Virus record (IMG/VR): IMGVR_UViG_3300002132_000163
Location: 1-23,120 of that record
Length of the DNA stretch: 23,120 nucleotides
Strand: one strand, 5' to 3'
Source of the DNA: a virus
Every line of letters starts with the position of its first letter. Positions within the stretch are counted from its first letter, which is position 1. Made by a program: the position numbers and the translations under genes. This document shows, piece after piece, positions 1-4,893 of this stretch. The notes beneath the pieces are model-generated. The model was given only the letters and a program-made list of their open reading frames with translations, made no database searches and was not told where the DNA came from.

Positions 1-4
1 AGTT

Positions 5-598
5 ATGAACGCATTAACAAACATCCAATTAGAAGCACAGGTTATAGTAGAGCGAGTAGCCGATCGTCAAATCAATGAAATGAAGGAGCGATATAATGAA
101 TACCAGGAATGGGTTCAAATCGCTAGCAACCCCGTTATGAGAGTTAGTTATTATTATGAAGGTAACTCATTTAACCCCATTGATGAGAGTGAGAGTATAT
201 TCAAGTACATCTACATGACCAAATTTAAACGATATAACCATGAATTAAAGCAAAGTGTGTTATCAACCGAATACCCAACCGATAGACAATTACTACGTGC
301 CATGATGTGTAATGGGGAAATGATGGATCAAGTAAGGGAATTGCGTGAGCAAACACGTGCCAATTGGGATGTTCGTTACCGTGAGCAATTCATAAGCAAA
401 AATTCATTTAAATTAAACCGTGCGTTAGCAAAACATTTAACCGACGACATGACAGCAAGCAATATTAAAGTGTTGGTGGGTGATGATGGTGCAGAGGTAA
501 CAGCAGTAGTAGATAATATGATATTCAGAACATTCGGAACGTTGTGTGGTGGATATATTCAGTGTTACCATTACCGATATAGAAGTAGCCTGAAGTAA
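5..598 (+). CDS. hypothetical phage protein, 197 aa
   Basis: The function is not recognised. The reading frame is open from an ATG four bases into the window to a TAA at 598. The start is supported by the bases AGTT directly before ATGAAC, the same start context seen at 1006, 1915, 2650, 3093 and 4894. The protein is soluble, mixed in charge and rich in helix-forming residues: residues 1-35 are Glu/Arg/Gln-rich and 85-140 form a charged helical stretch. It has no signal peptide, no membrane segment and no catalytic motif I can name. The C-terminus ends in an aromatic/basic tail (YIQCYHYRYRSSLK) that looks like a natural end rather than a frameshift. It stands alone before a 400-bp non-coding region, so its neighbours say little. 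The promoter must lie outside the window. Confidence 0.75.
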   Translation: MNALTNIQLEAQVIVERVADRQINEMKERYNEYQEWVQIASNPVMRVSYYYEGNSFNPIDESESIFKYIYMTKFKRYNHELKQSVLSTEYPTDRQLLRAMMCNGEMMDQVRELREQTRANWDVRYREQFISKNSFKLNRALAKHLTDDMTASNIKVLVGDDGAEVTAVVDNMIFRTFGTLCGGYIQCYHYRYRSSLK

Positions 599-1005
599 TA
601 TATAATATAGATCGTCGACGGGTGGATATCCCGTCGTCGTACTTACATATAATGTTGGTGTGGCGGTCGGCGGCCGTACCGCGTAATATCCGCGTAATAT
701 ACCACGCGCGCCGATGTCCATCGATGCGTGTATGCGCGGAGAAAGGGTTTAGCGTCATTCACAGAGCTTATACAAAAGTACACCACCGAGGAGTATATAC
801 AAATATACCCCCATAAATGAATATAAAGGCCCAAAATGGAAAAAAGGATAAAAAATCGTGGATCCAAAACCTCTTTTTTAAACAAAATTTTCACCGTCGA
901 TGAAGTATATACAGTAATTTGAAAGTAATGTACAGGAAACTTGGCTTAGCCAAGGAGCGGTCGTATATTACGGACGTAATAAGAAATAATAAATAAATAA
1001 AAGTT
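599..1005. other. 407-bp non-coding region with GC-rich hairpin cluster
   Basis: I see no convincing gene on either strand here. Short open frames exist, but they are Arg/Tyr/Ile-rich with no start context like the neighbouring genes. The first part (about 610-745) is unusually GC-rich: 38 of the 60 bases in 661-720 are G or C, against about one third in the flanks. Visible inverted repeats are CGACGGG (616-622) with CCCGTCG (630-636); GCGGT+CGG (663-670) with CCG+ACCGC (674-682, one bulged T); and CGCGT (691-695) with ACGCG (704-708). CGCGTAATAT occurs twice in a row (680-689 and 691-700). The second part is AT-rich, with a hairpin GTATAT/ATATAC (793-808), AGTATATAC at 792-800 and 904-912, and a promoter-like element near 940-980. 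A structured RNA or a regulatory region is possible. Confidence 0.6.
940..981 (+). promoter_or_regulatory. putative promoter, TTG-N20-TATATT type (copy 1)
   Basis: TTG (941-943), a 20-nt spacer and TATATT (964-969) are followed by CGG and GTAATAA, 36 nt before the DUF932 start. The layout is near-identical at 2393-2433, where TTGGCT also lies exactly 20 nt upstream of TCGTATATT. It resembles the Bacteroidota -33 TTG / -7 TAnnTTTG promoter, although the -7 match is incomplete. A perfect 6-bp hairpin (CTTGGC, loop TTA, GCCAAG; 940-954) overlaps the -33 part and could be an operator. The assignment is inferred from recurrence and position. Confidence 0.45.
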
Positions 1006-1797
1006 ATGAATTTAAACAACACAAAAACACTATCAAGAGAAGAAATTAAATCAATTGCTCCATCAGCATTTACAACTAAAGGTCATGAAGCTACTTCATC
1101 CCATTATGTTCACATTCCAACAGATCGTATCATCAACGATATGGAATTATTAGGTTGGGGAGTTGTCGATGCTAAAGAGGTTAAAGCCCGTAAAGGTATT
1201 GGTTTCCAAAAACACTTACTAATATTCCGTAATGAGGAGGTAGTAATTAATGGAGAAGATGGAGATACAGTGTATCCCCAGATCCTATTAACCAATTCAC
1301 ACGATGGTAAAAATGCATTTACCTTCACAGCCGGTTTGTTTAGAATGATTTGTGAAAATGGTTTAGTTATATCTACGGAGGAATTCGAAAATGTTAAGAT
1401 CCGTCATATGGGTTATGATTTCGAAACTCTACAATCAACTATTAAAATGATGGTTGAACGTTTACCGTTAACTGTTGAATCTATGAATAAATTGAAACAA
1501 ACACAATTATCCCAAGAGCAAGCACTTGCATTTGCTAAGGATGCATTGGAAGTTAGATTCGGAACCGATACCCAACATTTCAGTTTTGATCTAGAAGATA
1601 TATTAAACCCAGTCCGTAGGGAAGATTACGGTAATGATTTATGGAGTGTGTTTAACGTCGTTCAGGAAAAAATAATGGACGGAGGATTCCAATATTCATC
1701 CGGTAATAAAGTACGTAAAGCACGTAAGATCAAGAACTTCAAACAGGATATTGATTTGAATTCTAAATTGTTTGATTTAGCGTTACAATACGCTTAA
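1006..1797 (+). CDS. DUF932-family phage protein
   Basis: This 263-aa protein resembles the DUF932 family (phage/plasmid-related proteins), whose biochemical role is unknown. The recognisable core is the segment around residues 94-123, with TNSHDGKNAFTF followed by AGLFRMICENGLVIS. The usual N-terminal pattern of a conserved His/Tyr-rich loop followed by a helix with GWGVVDAKEVKAR is also present. The length is within the range of phage members. A basic C-terminal part (about residues 225-250, KVRKARKIKNFKQD) suggests nucleic-acid contact, but that is inference. The start is supported by an A/T-rich leader ending in AAAAGTTATGAA. A promoter-like element lies 36 nt upstream and a strong hairpin terminator follows directly, so it is probably a single-gene transcript. 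DUF932 genes are common in large phages, usually outside the virion modules. Confidence 0.85.
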   Translation: MNLNNTKTLSREEIKSIAPSAFTTKGHEATSSHYVHIPTDRIINDMELLGWGVVDAKEVKARKGIGFQKHLLIFRNEEVVINGEDGDTVYPQILLTNSHDGKNAFTFTAGLFRMICENGLVISTEEFENVKIRHMGYDFETLQSTIKMMVERLPLTVESMNKLKQTQLSQEQALAFAKDALEVRFGTDTQHFSFDLEDILNPVRREDYGNDLWSVFNVVQEKIMDGGFQYSSGNKVRKARKIKNFKQDIDLNSKLFDLALQYA

Positions 1798-1812
1798 TCT
1801 ACATATTAAATT

Positions 1813-1848
1813 GATGTGTCCCACTACGGTGGGGCACGTCTTATATTT
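1813..1848 (+). terminator. strong hairpin terminator after DUF932 gene
   Basis: A 12-bp stem (1813-1824 with 1829-1840, two G-U wobbles) encloses the loop TACG closed by C-G. This is a C(UNCG)G-type tetraloop, known to be exceptionally stable. The stem core is GTGTCCCAC / GTGGGGCAC. It is followed by the T-rich stretch TTATATTT. It lies 15 bp after the stop codon at 1797, as expected for an intrinsic terminator. Confidence 0.75.
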
Positions 1849-1914
1849 AAGTATATACGTATAGATGTAGTGGGTATGTCTAAGAGAAGGTTTAGGTTTT
1901 AATGTTAAATAGTT

Positions 1915-2388
1915 ATGAAAAGAATTACATTTGAAGAAGCACAAAAATATATTTCCTGTGAAGATGACTTTACATCTAAAGGAATGGCTAGTGCTTATTA
2001 TTTTACTTTAACCCCTTCACCTGATGGTGATGGTTGGGAGGATGTTACATATTATACTAAGCGTCCTACTGCTATGTATACTAATAGAGATGGAGATTTT
2101 GACTCTTGGGTTTACATTATGTCTAACCCTACTATGCCCGGTTATTATAAAATTGGGTATACTAAAAATACTCCTGAAGAGAGAGCTAAGCAAATTTCAA
2201 ATGCTACGGGGGTTATTGTTCCTATGAAAGTAGAATGGGCATTCCATTGTTATAATGGGTTTGCTTTGGAACAGGAAGTACACCATAAATTAGAGGCTTA
2301 CCGTATTAATCATAATAGAGAGTTTTTTCAAATCTCTTTAGATGAAGCCCAACAAACTATTGAAGAAATTGGAAAGAGATATGTGTAG
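1915..2388 (+). CDS. T5orf172/MUG113-type GIY-YIG-like protein
   Basis: This 157-aa protein has the core of the T5orf172/MUG113 branch of the GIY-YIG nuclease superfamily in its C-terminal two thirds. The pattern is VYIM at 66-69, GYYKIGYT at 76-83, Arg90 in the following helix, Glu119 before an HH pair (123-124), and REFF near 135-138. These correspond to the two tyrosine-bearing strands, the helix arginine and the metal-binding glutamate of the fold. Residues 1-62 are an extra N-terminal part (FEEAQKYIS...), possibly for binding DNA or a partner. Members of this family occur singly in phages, where the substrate is mostly unknown. It could be a homing-type or recombination nuclease or a catalytically altered binder. 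The start uses the AGTTATGAA context, 75 bp after the upstream terminator. Confidence 0.8.
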   Translation: MKRITFEEAQKYISCEDDFTSKGMASAYYFTLTPSPDGDGWEDVTYYTKRPTAMYTNRDGDFDSWVYIMSNPTMPGYYKIGYTKNTPEERAKQISNATGVIVPMKVEWAFHCYNGFALEQEVHHKLEAYRINHNREFFQISLDEAQQTIEEIGKRYV

Positions 2389-2392
2389 GGAT

Positions 2393-2433
2393 TTGGCTAC
2401 CCGAGGATTTGTTCGTATATTCCGGGGGTAATA
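2393..2433 (+). promoter_or_regulatory. putative promoter, TTG-N20-TATATT type (copy 2)
   Basis: TTG (2393-2395), a 20-nt spacer, TATATT (2416-2421), then CCGG and GTAATAA. It aligns without gaps to the element at 941-982: both have TTGGCT exactly 20 nt before TCGTATATT, and both share CGG and GTAATAA downstream. It lies in the 65-bp gap, 32 nt before the 2454 start. Probably it drives the cluster of small genes 2454-3046. Confidence 0.45.
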
Positions 2434-2453
2434 AAAAATTAAAAACAAACAAT

Positions 2454-2657
2454 ATGTATAAAGAAGAATTAAAAGCAGAAGCAATAAGAATTATTAAAGC
2501 AAATCCTGAACTTAAATCAGAAATACAGGAATTGTATTCGTTAGCCATTTCAGAGATTGAAGAAGGCGGATCAGAATATCATGAGTGTGATTTAGCTCAT
2601 AATGATATGTTAGAACTTGAATTTCAGAAGCATAATGAAAATAAGAGTTATGGATAA
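2454..2657 (+). CDS. small acidic hypothetical protein, 67 aa
   Basis: The function is not recognised. The frame is open further upstream (an ATG at 2409), but that start would lie within the promoter-like element TCGTATATT (2413-2421). The ATG at 2454 follows an A-rich leader like other starts here, so I choose it. The resulting protein is helical, with a Lys/Glu-rich amphipathic N-terminus (MYKEELKAEAIRIIKAN) and an acidic, His-containing C-terminal half. It has no membrane segment. It is the first of a tightly packed set of tiny genes: the next gene starts inside its last codons with an 8-bp overlap at 2650. Small acidic helical proteins of this size are common in phage early regions and include host-takeover inhibitors, but nothing here identifies a target. 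Confidence 0.65.
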   Translation: MYKEELKAEAIRIIKANPELKSEIQELYSLAISEIEEGGSEYHECDLAHNDMLELEFQKHNENKSYG

Positions 2658-2847
2658 ATTTAAAGAGATATTATTAGAAACAATTGAAGAAAATCGACTA
2701 GAGATGTTGATACCTTCAAGAGATTATTCCGAAGAGGAGCTTGTCTATATGCGTGGTTATAATCAAGCGCTGGAGGATATGCTTGAGGATTATGACGACG
2801 ATTTATACACTATTAACCACGAATCTCACGCATTTTTATTGAATTAA
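2650..2847 (+). CDS. small acidic hypothetical protein, 65 aa
   Basis: The function is not recognised. Earlier in-frame ATGs exist at 2617 and 2635. The ATG at 2650 has the recurrent AGTTATGGA context and gives a short overlap with the preceding gene, which suggests translational coupling. The protein is strongly acidic, with a cluster LEDMLEDYDDDLYT near residues 44-57, and it is predicted helical. RDYSEEELVYMRGYNQALEDM resembles the Tyr/Gly-turn-helix seen in many small phage proteins of unknown role. Only one base separates its stop from the next start. It is likely part of one short transcript from the promoter-like element at 2393-2433. Confidence 0.65.
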   Translation: MDKFKEILLETIEENRLEMLIPSRDYSEEELVYMRGYNQALEDMLEDYDDDLYTINHESHAFLLN

Positions 2848-2848
2848 T

Positions 2849-3046
2849 ATGAATAAAATAAAAGAACAATTTATAGAAAAATCATCAAGTGAAGAAATGC
2901 TTGATATTGTAGAATGCCTTGATAGAGCTGAACAATCAAATCTTTTAATTGAGGTAGTTTACACTGCTTTAAAGGAGATGAAATCTAATCCTAAATCTTC
3001 TCCATTACTCTGTTTACAGATTTCTCTAGATAGTTGGGATTGTTAA
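2849..3046 (+). CDS. small hypothetical protein, 65 aa
   Basis: The function is not recognised. It starts one base after the preceding stop codon (TTAATATG), which supports co-translation. The protein is an acidic, largely helical polypeptide: SSSEEMLDIVECLDRAEQ looks like an amphipathic helix, and the C-terminus SSPLLCLQISLDSWDC is more hydrophobic. It has two cysteines in the last dozen residues but no zinc-finger spacing. The stop at 3046 is followed at once by another promoter-like element, so it probably ends the small operon 2454-3046. Confidence 0.6.
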   Translation: MNKIKEQFIEKSSSEEMLDIVECLDRAEQSNLLIEVVYTALKEMKSNPKSSPLLCLQISLDSWDC

Positions 3047-3075
3047 GGATAGTTTCGTATATTGATAATATAAAT
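3034..3075 (+). promoter_or_regulatory. putative promoter, TTG-N21-TATATT type (copy 3)
   Basis: TTG (3034-3036), a 21-nt spacer and TATATT (3058-3063) within TTTCGTATATTGATA, 29 nt before the ATG at 3093. It shares TCGTATATT with copies 1 and 2 but lacks the downstream CGG and GTAATAA. The -33 part overlaps the end of the preceding gene. Confidence 0.35.
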
Positions 3076-3092
3076 AAATAAAAATAAAAGTT

Positions 3093-3269
3093 ATGAACGA
3101 ATTGAAAAATGAATTAGTAAACGAGTTGGCATTTTTGAGTGGATTAAAAGATAAAGTTTGGAAATACCATCCAAACAATCCCGATAGAGTATCAGTGGTA
3201 GATGAATATGCTCAACTACAGATGGAGATTGAGGAAATAGAAGACAGATTAGACCAGTTAGGTTTTTAA
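3093..3269 (+). CDS. small hypothetical protein, 58 aa
   Basis: This 58-aa frame, MNELKNELVNEL... to ...DRLDQLGF, has a full A/T-rich leader ending AAAAGTTATGAA, the strongest start context in the window, and a promoter-like element 29 nt upstream. I therefore regard it as a real gene. Two heptad-like helices (residues 1-20, and 38-56 with LQMEIEEIEDRLDQL) flank a short Trp/Tyr/Pro segment, KVWKYHPNNPDRV (21-33). This suggests a small antiparallel helical hairpin or a coiled-coil dimer. No enzymatic motif is present and the role is unknown. It ends 7 bp before the tRNA-Leu gene, so the tRNA may be processed from the same transcript. Confidence 0.7.
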   Translation: MNELKNELVNELAFLSGLKDKVWKYHPNNPDRVSVVDEYAQLQMEIEEIEDRLDQLGF

Positions 3270-3276
3270 TCAATAT

Positions 3277-3360
3277 GCTGCTGTGGTGGAATAGGTAGAC
3301 ACGTGGGACTTAAAATCCCATTCCCTAAACGGAGTACCGGTTCGATTCCGGTCAGCAGTA
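3277..3360 (+). tRNA. tRNA-Leu (anticodon TAA)
   Basis: A complete cloverleaf of 84 nt. The acceptor stem is GCTGCTG (3277-3283) with CAGCAGT (3353-3359), the first pair being G-U. The D-stem is GTG/CAC with the GG pair of the D-loop present. The anticodon stem is TGGGA/TCCCA with loop CTTAAAA, giving anticodon TAA for UUA codons. There is a long class-II variable arm, and the T-arm is ACCGG-TTCGATT-CCGGT (3336-3352). The discriminator base is A73, as leucine tRNAs need. CCA is not encoded. UUA codons are very frequent in the phage genes, so the tRNA plausibly supports their translation. Confidence 0.95.
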
Positions 3361-3534
3361 CAGAAAACCAAAAGGAGGAAAAAGTAATATCGCTATTAAT
3401 TTCCCAATTATAGCGTTTGGCCGTAACAGATAAGTAATGACGATTACGAAACTTAAGGGTAGCCTTTAAAATTTTTTGATTACAGGTTGGATACCTAAAA
3501 TCTCCATTATATATTTATCGTAAATTATTTAAAA
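3361..3534. other. 174-bp spacer between tRNAs with a hairpin; possible small RNA
   Basis: No reading frame of note is present. There is a strong hairpin, CGCTAT(T)AATT / AATTATAGCG with loop TCCC (3391-3415; ten pairs, one bulged T). Further on, TTAAGG with CCTT(T)AA around loop GTAG (3453-3469), followed by six Ts (3472-3477), could be a weak terminator. The region does not fold into a tRNA that I can see. It may be a processed spacer or a small RNA. TATTTATC lies at 3512-3519, 15 nt before the next tRNA. AAGGAGG at 3371-3377 is a purine run with no gene after it. Confidence 0.4.
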
Positions 3535-3607
3535 GCGAGAGTAGCTCAGTTGGTAGAGCATTAGTTTACCAAACTAAGGGTCGCGAGTTCGAATCTCGTC
3601 TTTCGCT
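3535..3607 (+). tRNA. tRNA-Gly (unusual anticodon ACC)
   Basis: A complete 73-nt cloverleaf. The acceptor stem is GCGAGAG (3535-3541) with CTTTCGC (3600-3606), one G-U pair. The D-stem is GCTC/GAGC with loop AGTTGGTA. The anticodon stem is TTAGT/ACTAA (3561-3565, 3573-3577) around loop TTACCAA, so positions 34-36 read ACC. The T-arm is GCGAG-TTCGAAT-CTCGT and the discriminator is T73. The body and T73 closely match ordinary bacterial tRNA-Gly(GCC), including the block GGTCGCGAGTTCGA, so glycine identity is well supported. The wobble base is A instead of G, which is very rare in bacterial glycine tRNAs. CCA is not encoded. Confidence 0.93.
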
Positions 3608-3644
3608 CTAAGTAAGTTGTTTCAAATTAAATAAATTAAAAATT

Positions 3645-3935
3645 ATGGAACAAATTATTTTAGCTTTCGGTTTAGGTATTGTATTGGTCATTGACATTGT
3701 CTTGGTCTATGTGGTACTACAGTCAAATAAAAAAGTTAATGAATGTGAAAATCATATTCGTAACTTCGAACAAACTATCAGTGATACTTATAAAATCATT
3801 GATGAAAAAGATCGTAACCTAGGTGGTTACATTAGTGAGGTCGATCGTAAGGTTGATTCTCGAATTGATAAACTCGATGCTCGGGTGGTGATGGAACTTG
3901 AGCGTTTTAAACAAACATACATCAAATCTTATTAA
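3645..3935 (+). CDS. small membrane-anchored coiled-coil protein, 96 aa
   Basis: The function is not recognised. One hydrophobic segment (about residues 4-26, IILAFGLGIVLVIDIVLVYVV) forms an N-terminal membrane anchor. It is followed by a charged helical cytoplasmic domain with coiled-coil character (residues 30-90: NHIRNFEQTISDTYKIIDE, DRKVDSRIDKLDARV). With one short segment and Lys residues after it, the N-out/C-in topology is likely. The layout is like the 91-aa protein at 5679-5954, and both carry YISE-x-D-[RK] at the same relative place, so they may be distant paralogues. A membrane-associated phage scaffold, lysis-control or superinfection function is possible, but no motif decides it. 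It follows the tRNA genes and is closed by the terminator at 3968-3990. Confidence 0.7.
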   Translation: MEQIILAFGLGIVLVIDIVLVYVVLQSNKKVNECENHIRNFEQTISDTYKIIDEKDRNLGGYISEVDRKVDSRIDKLDARVVMELERFKQTYIKSY

Positions 3936-3967
3936 ATAAACTTTCACCGAGACAACTTACTTACATT

Positions 3968-3990
3968 AAAGGGGCATTTGCCCCTTTTTT
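3968..3990 (+). terminator. intrinsic terminator
   Basis: AAAGGGGC (3968-3975) pairs perfectly with GCCCCTTT (3980-3987) around loop ATTT. The T-run TTTTTT (3985-3990) makes a textbook rho-independent terminator, 32 bp after the stop at 3935. It ends the tRNA/membrane-protein unit and separates it from the genes starting at 4088. Confidence 0.9.
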
Positions 3991-4014
3991 GTGTTTATAT
4001 GTGATTACATATGA

Positions 4015-4060
4015 TTTGTACGTGGTTATGTGAATTATATTCGGTAACGTATAATACACA
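4015..4060 (+). promoter_or_regulatory. putative promoter, variant TATATTCGG element (copy 4)
   Basis: TATATTCGG (4036-4044) followed by ACGTATAATA (4047-4056) resembles the TATATT-nCGG-...-GTAATA layout at 964-982 and 2416-2433. A TTTG lies at 4015-4018, 17 nt upstream of TATATT, which is shorter than the 20-21 nt of copies 1-3. It is downstream of the terminator and 46 nt before the 4088 start, where a new promoter is expected. Confidence 0.3.
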
Positions 4061-4087
4061 CGTAAAAAACGGAATAAACACATATTT

Positions 4088-4537
4088 ATGTACATGGATA
4101 TAGAAAAAGTATTTGGATTATTTGATAATGAGGAACCGGATTCATTGCTTGAAAAAGCGAGACTGGTGGATCAATTATTAGATTATAAAGAACATCCTTT
4201 GTTCTGGGTAGGTATGTTTAAAAAACTTATTCATAATCATAAAACATTCAATAGTAAAGTTTTAGAGTTTTATTCAAAAATGGATGAGGAATTAGACATA
4301 TATGATGTTGAAGTTGCCGGTGAATTTGTAGTCTACAATAGAGCTTGGTTTTGGATATCAAAAATAAATATTCAAGATAGGGATAACCAGGAAGCTATAT
4401 TACATTACGGAGACGAATATCTAACAACTTATTTTAAGTTTATAATATCGTATTTTGAAGAATTTGAAGAATATGAAAAATGTGCCCATATAAAAACACT
4501 TCTAGACTATACCCAACTTACTTTAAAAATAAATTAG
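4088..4537 (+). CDS. hypothetical phage protein, 149 aa
   Basis: The function is not recognised. Translation could begin at 4088 (MYMDIEK) or at the ATG at 4094 (MDIEK), and neither has the AGTT context. The protein is acidic and rich in aromatic residues. It looks all-helical: LLEKARLVDQLLDYKEHPLFWVGMF, then a Glu/Asp/Tyr segment (DEELDIYDVEVAGEFVVYNRAWFWISKI), then FIISYFEEFEEYEKCAHIKTLLDYT. The helical-pair pattern and the last third (SYFEEFEEYEKCAHIKTLLD) recall small TPR-like or adaptor folds, but I cannot assign a family. No membrane segment or catalytic signature is present. It has its own promoter-like region after a terminator and is followed by a non-coding purine-rich stretch, so it may be transcribed alone. 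Confidence 0.75.
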   Translation: MYMDIEKVFGLFDNEEPDSLLEKARLVDQLLDYKEHPLFWVGMFKKLIHNHKTFNSKVLEFYSKMDEELDIYDVEVAGEFVVYNRAWFWISKINIQDRDNQEAILHYGDEYLTTYFKFIISYFEEFEEYEKCAHIKTLLDYTQLTLKIN

Positions 4538-4548
4538 GAAGTATAAAA

Positions 4549-4679
4549 TATTATTCGTATCTTGGGAGTACAGGAAATGTAAATGAGGGGATGAGAGGAA
4601 GGGAATAAGAGAGATGGATGGGATAAAGGGGTAAATAGGTACCCGGGGTTATAAAATTAATAAAGTAAATAAATATAAT
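4549..4679 (+). promoter_or_regulatory. putative promoter (copy 5) with purine-rich leader
   Basis: TTCGTATCTT (4554-4563) resembles the TTCGTATATT elements at 2412 and 3054, with one change in TATATT. The stretch that follows is extremely strand-asymmetric: in 4571-4630, 51 of 60 bases are purines and only one is C, with G-runs at 4587-4590, 4601-4603, 4620-4622 and 4628-4631. GGGTA (4629-4633) can pair with TACCC (4640-4644). No gene fits here. The ATG at 4680 follows an A/T-rich leader. If transcription starts near 4570, the mRNA would have about 110 nt of purine-rich 5' leader, unlike the short leaders of other genes in the window. Confidence 0.35.
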
Positions 4680-4868
4680 ATGCAACATAGAGAAGCAATC
4701 ACCACAAAACTAGAGAGAGCAGAAGGCTCTATCTCCCGACTACAATCACTATTATCTAGAAATGGAACATTAAGTGATATTAATAAATTAATAGAGGAAA
4801 CTAAGGATTCTATTCAAGATGCGAAGGATTATATCCAACGTGAACCTAGAACAGCAGTAGAAAATTAA
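4680..4868 (+). CDS. small coiled-coil hypothetical protein, 62 aa
   Basis: The function is not recognised. The protein is almost entirely two amphipathic helices with a turn near residues 27-30 (SRNGTL): ITTKLERAEGSISRLQSLL, then LIEETKDSIQDAKDYI. This is a helical-hairpin or coiled-coil shape without a catalytic or membrane motif. The start follows AAATAAATATAAT, an A/T-rich non-Shine-Dalgarno leader. The stop is 25 bp before the HD-domain gene, whose leader has its own AAAAGTTATGAA context. It is probably the first gene of the unit 4680-6654, which carries the HD hydrolase, a membrane protein and the late sigma factor. Confidence 0.65.
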   Translation: MQHREAITTKLERAEGSISRLQSLLSRNGTLSDINKLIEETKDSIQDAKDYIQREPRTAVEN

Positions 4869-4893
4869 AAAATTAATAAAATAAATAAAAGTT

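Noticed and set aside
437-894. Several open frames on both strands across the first gene's end and the GC-rich island (437-721, 525-758 and 643-894 on -, 622-816 on +)
   Set aside because: They overlap one another, have no A-rich start context, and encode Tyr/Arg/His/Ile-rich sequences typical of translated non-coding or antisense DNA. I treat the region as non-coding.
2409-2453. Upstream in-frame ATG at 2409 for the small gene ending at 2657
   Set aside because: It would place the start inside the promoter-like TCGTATATT element. The ATG at 2454 has the usual A-rich leader.
2617-2649. Upstream in-frame ATGs at 2617 and 2635 for the gene ending at 2847
   Set aside because: They would give a 31-41 bp overlap with the preceding gene, while the ATG at 2650 has the recurrent AGTTATG context and a short overlap.
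3371-3377. AAGGAGG, a perfect Shine-Dalgarno-like run
   Set aside because: No reading frame of useful length starts downstream, and no other gene in the window uses a Shine-Dalgarno site. It is taken as chance within the tRNA spacer.
4051-4056. TATAAT hexamer before the 4088 gene, as a sigma-70 -10 box
   Set aside because: No TTGACA-like box lies at the right distance, and the inferred host group does not use the TATAAT promoter type. It is kept only as part of the variant TATATTCGG element.
4083-4090. TATTTATG, close to the candidate late promoter TATTTATA
   Set aside because: It overlaps the ATG at 4088, so it cannot act as a promoter for that gene.
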